Shown here piece by piece: positions 47,701-58,622 of a stretch of DNA of 64,000 bases. How positions within the stretch are numbered: position 1 is the stretch's first letter; each line of letters begins with the position of its first letter. The position numbers were made by a program, and so were the translations under genes. The notes beneath the pieces were generated by a model. The model was not told where the DNA came from, searched no databases, and was given only the letters and a program-made list of their open reading frames with translations. Source of the DNA: Eumeta japonica (lineage: Eukaryota; Arthropoda; Insecta; Lepidoptera; Psychidae); the NCBI GenBank assembly GCA_005406025.1, contig BGZK01000852.1, positions 1 to 64,000 of the forward strand. The letters run 5' to 3'.

Positions 47701-50700
47701 TTATTTATAAATAGGAGTTCCACTAAGACTCATTCAAATATGATTTCTATCTTTATTATTCTGTATTAAATTTCGGTATTGCTCGCACCACTTACATTTA
47801 TAACAATAAAGCAAATCCAATATTGGATAGGGTAATATATCCTATCCCCAGGGTAATATATCCTATTATATTTATAAGGAGATCAGAGATCATTAGCGTT
47901 GCATCAGTAGGTTAAGTAATATTTTGCGATTTTGTTTATAAATCGCATTGAATTATACGAATGTATGAAATGATTGTTTAATTATATATCTATACTAATA
48001 TATAAAATTATTTCTACATATGTTTTAGCGTAATTGTTTTAAAATCGATTTCATATATTTTGACTATGCTACTATTTAAATGTTCCTTTTCATTCCAAAA
48101 GTGCTACAAGCTATGAAGTTTTTGTATGTGCCACACACATTACAAATTTGGACGGCACAGCGTCTGTCAGGTCAGCTAGCAGTATTATAAATTTCAACCA
48201 TTCAGGTCAAAATCAAAAACGTCCACATTTATAAACCATAAATAACGTCCTATTGTCAGAGTACAAGAATCTAATATTGCGCTCTGCATAACCGTACAAA
48301 ACAGGATATCAGCATTAGGGTATAAGTAAAACTAAATAGTCTTTCAAATGATCTACTGCGACCGTCGCTAGTCCCACCCAAGTACGTTAAAGTTAGCACA
48401 CGTTTCTGAATAGAATTTTCGTTAGTCTATTGTCAGCCGTCGGACTAAAATCGGTATTAAAGTCAAACCGTCGTCTCTGAATTAGACAGTAAAATGTGTA
48501 CTTATCTACCTGTCGGCTACACCGATTCTTGGGGCAAATTGAATGCATGCATTTACAACTTTTTGTCTCGCTGGTTTGTCGGACTATAGTGCCTTTGACT
48601 GAGCGCCATGGTACATATATGAATGTTTTCACGGAGAAGTATTTTATGCAGTCTATTTTAGTAATTATCCCCGACTTCGTCTGCGTTTTATACTGTTGAA
48701 CTGAACTTTTGTATCGATAATAAAAAAAAACCATCACTAATAGAAAGCTACACCATTCCTGAGTAATATAGCCTATATTTTATTTTGACACTAGCATTTT
48801 CCTTGGGTTCTTATAAATCGAAACCGTGACCGGTAGAGGTACTGCAAAGAGGAACAATACCGGACCTTAATTGAAAGCCGGCACGACATTGGGGTCGACA
48901 CTAAGATAGTTCCATAGGAAAGGTGATGAAACATATTCTACGTCCACGCGGGCGTGAGTAACCGCGGGCGAAAAGATAATATGATATGATTTTCAAATGT
49001 TCAAGTGATTTGCTTAAGAAAAATCAGTTACGTTACACATGTAACTATCGACGATAGACGGAAACGAGAAGTTCTGATAAATCGATATCCAACAATTTCG
49101 GCTGATTTTCTATGTTAGCCTCAATACAATCTTATTAAGAAGCAAGTTAAAAGTTAGAACGAACTGCGAAATTTTTTAAAAATTCTATCTTATTTTAGGT
49201 ATTCACTGATAAAAATGCTTCTTTAGAAGCCTGAAAGAAGCAATGTCTACTTGAGAGTCTGTCAGATTTTCAAAGATATCTTATGAAATTCCCACACAAA
49301 AATACAACACTATTTCAGACTTTTAAGGATTTATTTTCCAAAAAACGCTTTGTTTTAACTTCTAAACGGGGGTAAATATACTGTTTTCCATATTTCTAAT
49401 TTGAAACGACGGAAATCCTACACAAAATTTTATTCTCTATTTTACCTTTACAGGAATCGAATTCCCGCAAATTCTTTTTTAGTCAAACTTACATTATATT
49501 CAAATATGAATCTTTAAAAGATTATTTCTCTATTTGTTTTTGAAAATAGGCTTTGAATTTATGAGTCGAAAATAGATAATCTATTAACAAAGTCCAATAT
49601 TATTTTCTATTTTTGACTAGTTTATTTAAGGTTACCTACTCAGTTTTAAAGTAAACGTTTAAAGCTATGATTATTGATGGCATTTATAATATGAAATGAA
49701 ACACTCAATCACAAAAAAAAACCTTATGTTATATAAAGTAGTTTCGAATTCCAATTTTAGTAGTACGCGGATATTAAGATGGATATCAAATAAAAATGTT
49801 GATAAGATAAGATGATTCCAAAAATGTAAAACACTAGCAAACAGATGAGTTTTAATACAGAGGTTTGTGGACGTAGCCGTTTTCTGTATATGTAGAGATA
49901 CTAGGACGTTTATCAATCTAAGAATAGTGTACTACATGACTTATGTATAGAAAGAAGGTTATGGGAACACAGAACATGTTCTGTCGTTATCTCATGTTGA
50001 GTTTTAGTGATAACAACATAGTTTTGTACGTATTTTTGTAATTATTGAATAAATTACGTTTCTGTATCTCACAAAGATGTTAGAATGAAAAAAAAACTGG
50101 TTGTCTCTAAAATCGGTTTACGGACGATAATTTTACGTGATAACATCATAAGAAAACATTGATGGAAAATTGCACACTTTTATGAATTGAATTGAATCAT
50201 TGAATTATCATATTTTGTATAATACAAAGGAGTTAATTGTAAATTACGATTTTTTCGATAGATTAACATTTATTTGTACTCGTTAATTCAAATATTTTTT
50301 TACTTAAATTATACAGATTAATTAGAAGTAACGATGTGCTATTAACAATTTATTTACAAATTATATACATGTGTGATATTTAAGATCCTCCAATCTGCGT
50401 TATTCTGTTAAGGATAGGACGATGATAGGAAAAGTAGGAAATCAAAGGGAGTGTTTCAAGTGTAATGTGCCTTGAAAAAGTCAAATCGATGGTTGTTTCT
50501 CTCAGCATTGTTGACTTATTAACATCTGATACGCATTCGAGATAGTACAAATATTTCTTGTATTTGAGGAATGTGTCATCATTTGTATGGAAACCACATT
50601 AACTTTTTACTTCACTTTAAAAACAGTTGACAAACCAGTTCGCGTTTACGGTTGTGTGCGGCCGCTGTCTCTTCTACTCGGATGCATCGGCCGATGGAGT

Positions 50701-53700
50701 GGAAGAGAGATCGCTCGTTCCGCGCTCTCGCTCGTACGCTCGGCTCAGGTGGAACGCGACAATGAGTCATGCTTTTTCGTGCGTGCAACCGGAGTTCATC
50801 GATTTATAAAACGTTATCACGTCAAAAAATTAATCTATGAAATGCACGTGTCAAACATTTGACAAATGTCATATCAAATTCACATGTGCATCCAATAGGT
50901 TCAGATTTTAACTGCTACATCAGTCAATACAGTCCTGGATCTGTCAATAGGCCATGTAGGCCGCGGCCTAGGGGCGGCAGCGTCCTAGGGGCGGCAGATT
51001 TCAGAAAATTATTATTTTAGAAAGGTACATGGGGCGGCGGAAATAAAGTGGCCTACACTCATACAAAATATAAATCCGTTACTCAGTCAATACTAAAGAA
51101 ATAGTTAGGGGTTTGTAGTACCTAAGAATCTAATAACTTTCTAGCTTCTCTAGCTCTTTAGCCTTTTGATTAGCTATCTATCCAACCCCCTTGTTTGATA
51201 ATATTCAATACTATTTTGTATCGTTTGTGGCATAACGGCTTACATCAATAACGGACCTAATGCAGTGGTGTACAGTTACCTTGACATCGACCGGGGTAGT
51301 CGAGCGCGAGGTGCTTGCTGGGATGGCGGCAGGCGCGGCGCCGCAGCCTGCACAGCGAGCGATAAGTGCGGCCGTCCGAGCCGCAGACGGGGCCCGCGCG
51401 CCGGCAGGACGCCGGGCACACGCAGCGCGCGCGCCCGTCGCGCACCGCACAGCGCCGGCCTGGGCCGCAAGTCACGCCTGCGCAGGGCTCTACGACGAAG
51501 GAGAATGCCCACCTTTGAATCAACAGTGACTGGAGCAACAAATAACAATGAGAGAATTTATATCAAATTTAGATTTCCCGAGAACGGAGTTGAGCTTTTG
51601 GTTTATCCGGAACTATGTTTATTATACAGATATTATTGAAATAACGCAAAAGATGTAGTGAAGTTTGAAATAATAAGTATTATATTTTCTATAATATATT
51701 TTTATACCTTTCCCTATGAAAATTAAAAAAAATACTAATAGTTTTTAGTTAATTCGGAAATAAAGTAATAGTAAATATGTGTTTTTATATTTGAAATCTT
51801 CAAAATAAATCTGAAAGTAATTGCGATTTGGAAATCATAAATTAATAAGCCGTATTTATATGGATTTATAACGTTGCTAATAAATTGAATCTCAGTTACG
51901 TATCCTAAAAAGTGTCATTATCATTAATATTGTTACGAAATGACCCTATCGGCGGTTCATTATGTAAGGGAACATACCCATACTACGTGACCCGTTTACA
52001 GGGGATCTTCAAAATTCTATGATTAGTCACAGGACGGGGGAGGGGCTTAAGGTTTTATCACGTAGTCAGAGAATTTTCGCGCTTTTTCCGGAGATATATT
52101 CAAATTATGACGCGCAGCGTTTAGCACTTTTTTAAACTCACAGATGGCAACACTAACGCAAATATGCCGGGACGCCAGCTGATTTAAAACTGATAGTTTT
52201 TGTACTCATTAAAAAATGATGTCCTTATATAGTATTCTATTTGTAGTAAAACGTAAGTACCTGTTACAATATGTTTTACATAAGTTTTTCTCGTTGATTA
52301 TATTAACTTTCTGTTAGCAAAAGAAAATGATTTAAAATCATATTTATAAATTACTACGTGAAAACTATAGGTCTCAACATATACTACAGTTGGTCACCGA
52401 AGGAAGTTGTAAAATATGGGTCACGTAGTATGGTATATGTTCCCTAAGCAGATAGCTTATATTTTGAAACTAGGGTTACCGCGATAAACCGCTCGAAATG
52501 GAATGCCGATTGGTTTGTGTCCTTGAGAAGTTTTCATTAAAATTATTAGATTAATTGAGAAAAATTTACTTTCTAAATTGGGGCCAACTTAGCTATGGGC
52601 ATGTAGATGTTTTTTTATATATACAAACGTGCTTGCGAGCCATAAAAAGAATGGGTGATCATCGAAGTCCATGGATATTGGTCACCTGTACGTTATCGGC
52701 CACTTGAGTAGGAATAAGATACCAGGAAGAGGGGGAATTGATGGGGGGAGAATGAGGTGCTGGTGGGAGTGGGCCACCGCACTCTAACTCACCGGAAGAA
52801 ATGCAATAGTGGAAGCTGTATTTTACGTCCGTATTTTCGGAAACTTTTGGTGTTTTCAAAAAAAATCTTGACTTTCCTTAAAAATATTCGAATTATGAAA
52901 ATCACAAGTTTTCATAGCGCGAAAGTAAAAAAAAATGTTTTCCCGTGTATTTGGTGTATACCAGGGTCCATACTCCGATTGCAAGTGTAAGTTTTTTTTT
53001 TCATATAATATAAATTTTTTTTACAGATTTTTTTAAAATAGATTTTTTCTTTTATTTGTGCTGAGAGACCTTTCATATTGCCAAATTTTATGATTCTATG
53101 TCAATGGGAAGTACCTTATAGATTTGATTTACTTGAGAGTTTTAAAATATAAGACACAAATGGCAGTATTTTCATCACATTTCTTTACTCCTAGTAGTTG
53201 GATTTTTTGCATCTTCAAAGGGGTTTTAGATTTAACTTGTTATAAATTTCAATTTCCTAAGAAACATAATCCTGACAGACAAACGGGCAAACGGACAAAT
53301 GGACGACGAAGTGAATCAATAAGGGTTCCTTTTTCGAAGAAGTTTCATCCCTCATTTCGCTGCAACATCTTAACTTGTTTACATTTGGTTGCCAAGAGGT
53401 TGCAGCCAAATGGCAAGTGGTAACCCAAACTTTTTAAACACTTTGGATTTCTCTTTTAAATAAATTTTCATTCTTGTTGCGAACAAGTGAACGAAATTGT
53501 TTAGAAAATGAATTAATTAAATTTTTAGTAGACGCACTTGCGGCCATATTATGATTGGCAACCCGAGAGAAACATATTCCTCTATTAATAATTTATATAA
53601 ATAAAAATCAATGTATGTTTGTCCTCTATGTGTGCCTAATTCATTTATCCGATTACGGTGAAACTTTGGTGTTACGGTTTATGAACGCTCGGAAAGGATT

Positions 53701-56065
53701 CTAAAAAAACTAGTATTAGTTTCCGGTTTTATCTGCTTATTAGCACTACTAAAGAGAAATAATAAACTCATTTTAAAAAATCTTTCATTAATAGATATTT
53801 GCACTATTCTTAAGTAAATAAGGCTGCTAACATTCAGTCTCAGCTTCATCTACGAATTTATATTCCTAAGACGATTTTTATATTCTTTAACTTATAGAAA
53901 GCTACTCTATCTCCGACCGGGATGGAAATCAGGAAATATACCCGGACCAGAATTAAAAACGGGAATGATATCGGGGTTGCCAGCAAGACTGGTGAATACA
54001 AAAGGTGAAGGAAAACATTTTACGTATACGCGGGCGAACAATTCAGCTTCTGTGTGTTTGTGGTTGCAAAACTCGATTGCGAATTTGTTACATTCGAATA
54101 TACGTGTGTTTTTATACCGCTACTAGTATTTGTTCCTGGCTTTATTCGCGTATTTGCAGGTACTATTGAACCGAACTATTACACCTATTTTAAAAACTAT
54201 TTCACTTCTAGAAAGCTACATTGTCACACGAAACAAAGTGTATGTTTTAATTTAATGCTAGAATTTCAAGAGGATTGCAATCAAAAGCGGACCGTTGAGC
54301 AGAATAGACAGCCAGGACTAGACCGAAATTAAAATCAAGGGTGTGACCGCGATCAAAATCAAAAAATTAAGATTGTCAGCAAGGTCAATTAGTATAAAAT
54401 ATTAAAAAAATACTTTCTATGTCCGTGCTGGCGAAGGTGCGGGCAGAAAGCTAGTCGTCCATGAAATCACATGGAAGTGGAAATGAACACAAAGAACGTG
54501 GAAATCACACAGTCAGATCTTAAACTATAATTTTGCGGTGTTTTAGTGTGGTGGAGTCTTTAAAAATAATCGTTTAATGAATACAAAAAAGCTTAAGAAA
54601 AAAAGCCGGCCAAGAGGATGTCGTACCATGCTTAATGTAAGGTTCCTAAGCCACACTACAAAGAAATGTACTGCAGATGATAAAAAAAACTACGTTGTTA
54701 CACTTTTTCCCGTATTTCCAGCACATAATAAATATAAGCTCTTTAGTCATCTATAACTAGAGAAACAAGTGGGTATGTCGACTCTTATTTTTAAAAAAGT
54801 GTAAACTAAAAACACCAGCAAAAGAGCGTATCTTCATGGCACTTACGTCCTTTTCTTGAAAAGCCCAGTTTTTCGGCAATAACTCAAAAATGGTATATCG
54901 GATGACATTCAAAATAATTTTTGTGGAAAGTATTTATTATCTTTGAAAACTTTTTCATATTTTTTGGACTTAGCGTTTAGAAAATAAAAGAGGGGACATA
55001 ATTTATACTACTTTCGGAGCGATTATTTCCGAAAATTATCACTTAATGAAAAAAAATTCTTAAGAACTTTAAAGTGTTTTTAAAAGAACTGTCAAAATAT
55101 GTGCTGCACGTTGATTTTTGTTGAAAAAAAATTCTTTTGTTACTTGTATGAAGTACCCCGCCTTAGAAATATTTATTTTTGTTATTTAACTACTAAACTT
55201 AGCCGTTTATACAAAACACCTACACTATAAATTTCATCAATATATATCTTATAATTTTTGTGTAAAATGCCTGTAACATATGGACGGACGGACAAACGGA
55301 TGGACGACGGACATGACGAAATTATAAGGGTTCCATTTTCGCCATTTTGGTTGGGAATCCTAAAAAGAGTAAATTTTGATGGGCAATATAATGTGCGCCT
55401 CATTAAATCTTCAATGTTATGGCCGAGGAGTTCAGTATTTCAAACCTGTATGGTGTATCAGAATTATTGTGTTATTTGTTTTTAATATTGGCGACTTTTG
55501 TGACATATTATGAGTAATTAATCATTTAGTTGTGTCTTTTGTTAGATTTCAAATGTGGCGAAAGACACAAATTATTGTATTTTCAATATGACAAACGACA
55601 TATTTTTAGTAGTCGTAAAGAATAATTTTTATTTAGAAAAGTAGGTATTTTGATGTGAACGTAAAAATAGTAAATTCTTTAGTTCTTTAATAAATGCCTA
55701 TAAATTTTGAATTGGAAAAATCTTATTATAATACTTTATTGTTTTTAGTGTTCATATATATACCATATCAAAAAGCTCTATTTCCTGTCGCCTGTTTATT
55801 CAAAACTTACCTAACAGCCTGTATTGATATTGTGAATAAATGAGAATATGTAGTTTAGTATAGATGATACCTGGACAAGCGGTACAAGGCACCCCTCCAG
55901 CCAAGGTCTTGTAGAAGAATATCTCCCCGGAGTCGAGATCGCGCGGGCTCCAGGCTGCGGCGGGTGCGCGCGCGCCGCCCGCGCAGCACTCGCCGCGTTC
56001 CACGCGTAGCGCCGCCACCGAGCTGCAACGCCCCTCGCGCTCCATGCCCGACCAGCAGATTCCGG
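37479..56065 (-). CDS. Fs: Follistatin, secreted activin/BMP-binding protein (5' end missing)
   Basis: Five exons (56065-55871, 51489-51280, 38950-38735, 38547-38317, 37555-37479) join in phase 1 throughout, giving about 308 residues; mature human follistatin is about 315. Order: an N-terminal domain with six cysteines and conserved Trp (ICWSG...GRC...ECC...W...PCTAC), three follistatin domains each with ten cysteines and a Kazal core (CGSDGRTY, CAVDGRTY, CGSDRRTY), then a 25-residue hydrophilic tail. Follistatins are secreted and trap activin and related TGF-beta ligands outside the cell. No signal-peptide exon was found, so the first coding exon lies upstream of 56065, perhaps outside the window. 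The exons are extremely GC- and CpG-rich, unlike the flanking introns. Splice sites are canonical. The family is certain; the individual 5' and 3' ends are less so. Confidence 0.92.
38317..38547 (-). CDS. Fs: Follistatin domain 3 exon
   Basis: It reads ATCATIRCGVGQRCAAGG, ARCVSCGGC, a glycine-rich insert GAGGGGTRRR, then LCGSDRRTYASWC and VGPCA, with ten cysteines. The acceptor could be either of two overlapping AGs (after 38552 or 38548); both keep phase 1. Donor GTGCGT. Only a 187-bp intron separates it from domain 2. Confidence 0.9.
38735..38950 (-). CDS. Fs: Follistatin domain 2 exon
   Basis: It reads GSCAAVRCGGDKRCVLDAE, AHCVRCSSC, PPMCAVDGRTYAGTC and YRGTCI, with ten cysteines. Acceptor GGTTAAAAG, donor GTGAGG, phase 1. 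The upstream intron is 12.3 kb. Confidence 0.93.
   Translation of the reverse strand, partial: WAVVRPCVAEATSGACLMLSWAHIACDAAAAPRRARRCAPWTAARTPARVRYARLLANRAALCHSLIGELV
39640..40738 (+). mobile_element. Mariner element, second copy, internally deleted and 3' truncated
   Basis: It starts TTTGGGGAAAAAGTTTTTTC, like the end of the 34.2-kb mariner. The start ATG is ATA (39825). It reads VRDKVDAILKRVE, NISSYNIAKELGIERK, VPQELTERNLMNRVLICESM and SSDFHLFQSLQNSLGS. Between HYE-like and HTFLA-like words the segment carrying the second catalytic Asp is deleted. The 3' end is lost where the TIR element at 40739 begins. Confidence 0.8.
40739..41084. mobile_element. TIR element of the 5.8-kb family, short copy
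   Basis: CATATATCTTTCCGCAAATATTCAT at the left is mirrored by ATAAATATTTGCGAAAAGATGAA at the right, and the inner arms TAACTTTGCCAAAG/CTTTGGCAAAGTT also pair. Shared internal phrases (AGCTTAGAACATC, TTATTAGGGTTGTGTCTAT) tie it to 5775-6654. It abuts the truncated mariner. Confidence 0.7.
41085..44540. other. Follistatin intron stretch, no gene recognised
   Basis: Contains a GC-rich patch (41400-41640) with a plus-strand open frame I cannot assign, a TA microsatellite (41665-41719), a 19-bp-arm hairpin (41984-42025) and a degenerate ~30-bp tandem repeat (about 43470-43600). Confidence 0.45.
41665..41719. repeat. TA dinucleotide microsatellite
   Basis: An uninterrupted TA run of about 55 bp. 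Confidence 0.95.
44560..45620 (+). pseudogene. Mariner-like transposase relic of a different subfamily
   Basis: Pieces in changing frames read HHYDPETKLQSTVW, VLHYNA, ALKTRDFLNS, LSPRDFMTF and DGEFFDEI. These correspond to mariner motifs YDPETKQQS, LHHDNA (second Asp region), SPCDFFLF (third Asp region) and the C-terminal GEYFE. The Asp of the HDNA motif reads Asn-less YNA here and frames are broken throughout, so it is an old dead copy. It lies in the 12.3-kb follistatin intron. Confidence 0.65.
45621..47988. other. Follistatin intron stretch, nothing recognised
   Basis: No coding signal or clear element ends. Composition is less AT-rich than average from about 46960 to 47580, which may mark an old repeat or regulatory DNA. 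Confidence 0.4.
47989..48180 (+). mobile_element. Short Helitron-like repeat
   Basis: It starts TCTATACTAATATATAAAAT and ends CGTCTGTCAGGTCAGCTAGC, matching the ends of the 7806-8720 repeat (CGTCTGACGGGTCAGCCAGT). Helitrons end in CTAG with a short hairpin upstream. The identification is by end similarity only. Confidence 0.45.
48742..48978 (+). repeat. Helitron-like fragment with ACCGG-rich core
   Basis: TAGAAAGCTACACCATTCC, then GTGACCGG...GAACAATACCGGACCTTAA and a CGCGGGCG...ACCGCGGGCGAAAAG tail. The same AGAAAGCTAC head and CGGGCGAA tail occur at 53592-54455. Confidence 0.45.
48979..50099. other. Follistatin intron stretch, nothing recognised
   Basis: AT-rich with no coding signal and no terminal repeats seen. 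Confidence 0.45.
50100..50830 (+). repeat. Unclassified dispersed repeat, copy 2
   Basis: It matches copy 1 (10205-10600, other strand) through TTACGTGATAAC, CATAAGAAAACATTGAT, TGTGTGCGGCCGCTGTCTC and GACAATGAGTCATGCTTTTT. This copy has about 300 bp of extra sequence in its first half, so it is either the fuller copy or carries an insertion. Confidence 0.6.
50930..51084. mobile_element. 155-bp hAT-type MITE with 8-bp target duplication
   Basis: It starts CAGTCCTGGATCTG; the right end reads AATCCGTTACTC. Both sides carry AGTCAATA (50922-50929 and 51085-51092). The inside GGCCGCGGCCTAGGGGCGGC is typical of short hAT derivatives. Ends are eroded. It sits about 200 bp from follistatin domain 1. 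Confidence 0.65.
51280..51489 (-). CDS. Fs: Follistatin domain 1 exon
   Basis: It reads EPCAGVTCGPGRRCAVRDG, ARCVCPASC, GPVCGSDGRTYRSLC, RRRACRHPSKH and YPGRCQ, with ten cysteines as expected. Acceptor TTCTCCTTCGTCGTAG, donor GTAACT, phase 1 at both ends. The arginine-rich stretch RLRRRACRHPSKH could bind heparan sulphate, as domain 1 does in vertebrates (inference). Confidence 0.93.
51968..52444. mobile_element. 477-bp MITE with 27-bp TIRs and TAA duplication
   Basis: GGGAACATACCCATACTACG at the left and its near-perfect reverse complement at the right (TCACGTAGTATGGTATATGT, then TCCC) are both flanked by TAA, the target of PIF/Harbinger elements. No coding capacity. Confidence 0.8.
52655..52830 (+). 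repeat. Dispersed GGCAAATGAGCATG repeat, copy 3 (truncated)
   Basis: Keeps the middle and end: GTCCATGGATATTGGTCACC, GGCCACTTGAGTAGGAATA and GAGTGGGCCACCGCACTCTA. It lacks the start. Confidence 0.5.
52850..53340 (+). repeat. Decayed GACGGACGGAC/AAGGGTTCC repeat, copy 1
   Basis: It holds GGTCCATACTCCGATTGCAA, TATGATTCTATGTCAATGGG, then GACAGACAAACGGGCAAACG and AAGGGTTCC. This layout is that of a dispersed repeat common in moths and butterflies. Class unknown. Confidence 0.45.
53592..54455 (+). mobile_element. Helitron-like repeat with ACCGGGAT-rich core
   Basis: Starts TATATAAATAAAAATCAATG and ends GTGCGGGCAGAAAGCTAGT, with the CTAGT end expected of a Helitron. Twice inside, AGAAAGCTAC is followed by units like GACCGGGATGGAAATCAGG, related to the 8240-8600 array. 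An internal 92-codon frame (54054-54332) has no recognisable domain. Confidence 0.45.
54598..55375 (+). repeat. Decayed GACGGACGGAC/AAGGGTTCC repeat, copy 2
   Basis: Starts AAAAAGCCGGCCAAGAGGA, which resembles the CCGGCCAAGTGCGAGTCGG head of this lepidopteran repeat, and ends with GGACGGACGGACAAACGG, AAGGGTTCC and GGGAATCCTAAAAAG. Confidence 0.5.
55871..56065 (-). CDS. Fs: Follistatin N-terminal domain exon
   Basis: After acceptor GGATGCAG it reads GICWSGMEREGRC, VERGECCAGGA, AAAWSPRDLDSG and GGVPCTACP. The six cysteines and both Trp match human GNCW...GRC...EECC...W...GGAPNCIPC; the family's Trp residues contact the ligand. Donor GTATCA, phase 1. Confidence 0.92.
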
Positions 56066-57950
56066 CTGCATCCATATATTATTCTAAATTAAATTGTTTT
56101 CGCAATAGTTCGAGAAGGAACATCGTATATTCGTCATTAACTTAAAAGCAAAAAAGCGAATCGAAATACTTTGACTGTAGTCCGCAGTGTGCTTTTAGAA
56201 ATCAGTTTCGTTTTCATGATTATTTTTATAAATTACTATTCACTAGCAGATCGATGCACCATCTTCATTTCGAACGAGCCACTTGGTTAATTTTTCAAAA
56301 ATATTATTTTTTTTAGAATAATGTGAAAGAAAATATTAAGATCAAGTCTGTAGGTCTGATAGTCATGGTAGTCGTAAAAGATCCCGTTTTCTCCTCGAAG
56401 AGATCCTTTAATAAAGGTTGGCATTATAAGTAAAGATTGTACAAGGTTTAAAGTTTTAGTAGGTCCTTTTTCGTGTCCAGCGTCGCGATTATTAATTACT
56501 TCATGCCAGCGTCCTCTCTTGACCTGAGATACAAAACGACATTGACAATCCATTTATTACACAATAAATATTGTTGAAATGCAGTTAAAAATATTATTCA
56601 ATATATTTTTTTCCAATGCTTCAGCCCCAAGATATACCCAGACTCGTAAAGAAGGCATCAACGCACCAATATCGATCTTCTAAATTTTAAATTATTTAAA
56701 ATAAATATAAAGTTTTGATGTGAAACATCTATAGGCGCAGGATAAACCGGATTTTTGGCGTGGCGACGTTATGCTAGGATATATATATATATATATAGTC
56801 TATTTATAGTAGAATGCTCTGTGTGGCGACGTGTCGCCACATTGTATACACTACTACCTGTGGACTGTATATATCAATAGTATAGCGTGGCGATCCGTCG
56901 CCACACCACATTACTACATTTTGATTAATATGATTGTATTTTTGATAAATAGTTGATTATTAATAATTAATTATTAATTATTACTGTGACAAGCAATTGT
57001 CACAGTAATACCCTCAGAGGAAACATCGAACATAACTATTACTGAAGTCATAGATGAAATGAATTAAGTTGTGGCAACTTGAAATTAATATTGAATCTTT
57101 GTATTTAATGAAAATAAATGTTTATTAAATGAATAGTCATCATTTTTTGTAAAAAATCGACATATTTAATTTTTCCATTATGCTATATTTAGTTCCTGTC
57201 GTAATCTTGTTTTTAATGCATATTATTTGTACAAACTCGATGTTTCACATCTGCCAGGCGTCCCGTGACGGCTAACATTTTTTTCAAATACATATTATTG
57301 CGTATTAGTAGTAGAAAGTAGATACATTGCAGTCACATCACATGAAAACATATTTTTGTATCAATTTAAACTAACGCTTGCAATCGGAGTGTGGACCGTG
57401 ATGTAGATAAAGTGTATAGGAGAACATTTTTCAACTTCCCGTTACGAAAATTTATGATATTCAAAATTCCGAAGTTTCTGTCAGTATCGGCATGGGAAAA
57501 ATCGTCGAAATCCTCGATAGATGAAACATCAACATACATAATTAAATTTGTACAGAATCCTCAGAGTGCGAGGCTTGTTCGTATATATCCGGTTTCTTAA
57601 CAGAAGTTTAAAAGAAATTCCGGACCAAATCTTTGCAGTCTTTCAGTCCAGTCTAAATCCATATTCAGTCCGGATTCCAGTTTTGGAATGCTCAGGACAT
57701 ATGAAACCATAACGAGAACACTAAGCCTATATTTAAATAATACAATGCGCGTGTATAGTACGGTGTAGAATAAAAATGTTTTGCTTTCAACCGTCTGAGT
57801 GGAATACAATAACAATCCTCGAGCGGAACGTTTCCAGACGCGAAGAATTTTATTCTTTTTTTGGCGCAACGTAAACAGGTTAATGCATTTTTACGGCTGC
57901 GCGCCGATGGGTTTAGGCGGGCCGACGCGTACACCATAAAAGTTATTTTT
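56066..57950. other. Upstream of the follistatin N-terminal exon
   Basis: No signal-peptide exon found. It holds a cluster of GTGGCGA palindromes (about 56758-56910) and a 14-bp-arm hairpin TATTACTGTGACAA/TTGTCACAGTAATA (56979-57010). Confidence 0.4.
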
Positions 57951-57954
57951 ATTT

Positions 57955-58120
57955 TTGAGAGCGTTAAACGCTATCGGCGCGGGCGCGGGCGCAGCCACAA
58001 CACTCCGCCGGAACCCCCGTGAGTCACGCGCGCCCTAGACGACCGCCAGACGACCGACGCGCCGCCGGCGCGCCCGTGCGCCCGCCGCGCCCGTCCATCG
58101 CAAGCGACCATAATGACTAG
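57955..58120. promoter_or_regulatory. CpG-rich island, possible follistatin promoter or non-coding first exon
   Basis: About 160 bp made almost only of CG-rich words (GGCGCGGGCGCGGGCGC, GCGCCGCCGGCGCGCCCG), unique for a non-coding part of this window. It lies about 1.9 kb upstream of the first recognised follistatin exon. Minus-strand frames here lack a hydrophobic signal peptide. A promoter role is inference. Confidence 0.3.
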
Positions 58121-58460
58121 CCAGTTTGGTTATTCCAAAGGAAATAACTAGGTGCATCGCATGTAATTTACTCGTTCTAAACAAATAAGTACATACCTAA
58201 CTTCTTAAACATACAAGAAAACACGGCAAAATGACAGTCGCAGTCACGCGATTTGACGTATTTATTACAACCGAATAGAAAGAAAAATGATAAGAGTCTG
58301 TAATAGTAAGTACATCTACTTAAAAACCACTTACTTACGCCGTATATTCACCGTTCATGATGAAACGAATTATAAAGGCTTTCATAATTTCGTATAAATT
58401 TATAGAAAGCGCTGTCGCATATGTGAACAAGCGCACATATGCATAGAGTTCATTATCTAT

Positions 58461-58622
58461 GGTCCGTATTCATAAACCTCACTCAAATCATGCGCCGTCG
58501 CAAGAAGTAACGAGGGAGCGAGACATATAATAATATTATTGTCTATTCCGAAACAGTATAACTCTAGCTCTTTCTACTTTCAAGATGGAACACGCACTTA
58601 AGTGTCTTTATTAATACGAGCC
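58461..58622. mobile_element. 162-bp MITE with GGTCCGTATTCATAAA-type ends
   Basis: Left GGTCCGTATTCATAAACCTCA pairs with the right end, whose reverse complement is GGCTCGTATTAATAAAGACAC. This is a common short insect MITE terminus. Confidence 0.6.

Noticed and set aside
49440..49470. GGAATCGAATTCCCGC resembling a tRNA T-arm
   Set aside because: No matching acceptor, D-arm or anticodon arm could be folded around it.
51260..51639. Plus-strand frames of 89 and 124 codons
   Set aside because: They lie opposite follistatin domain 1 and show no domain.
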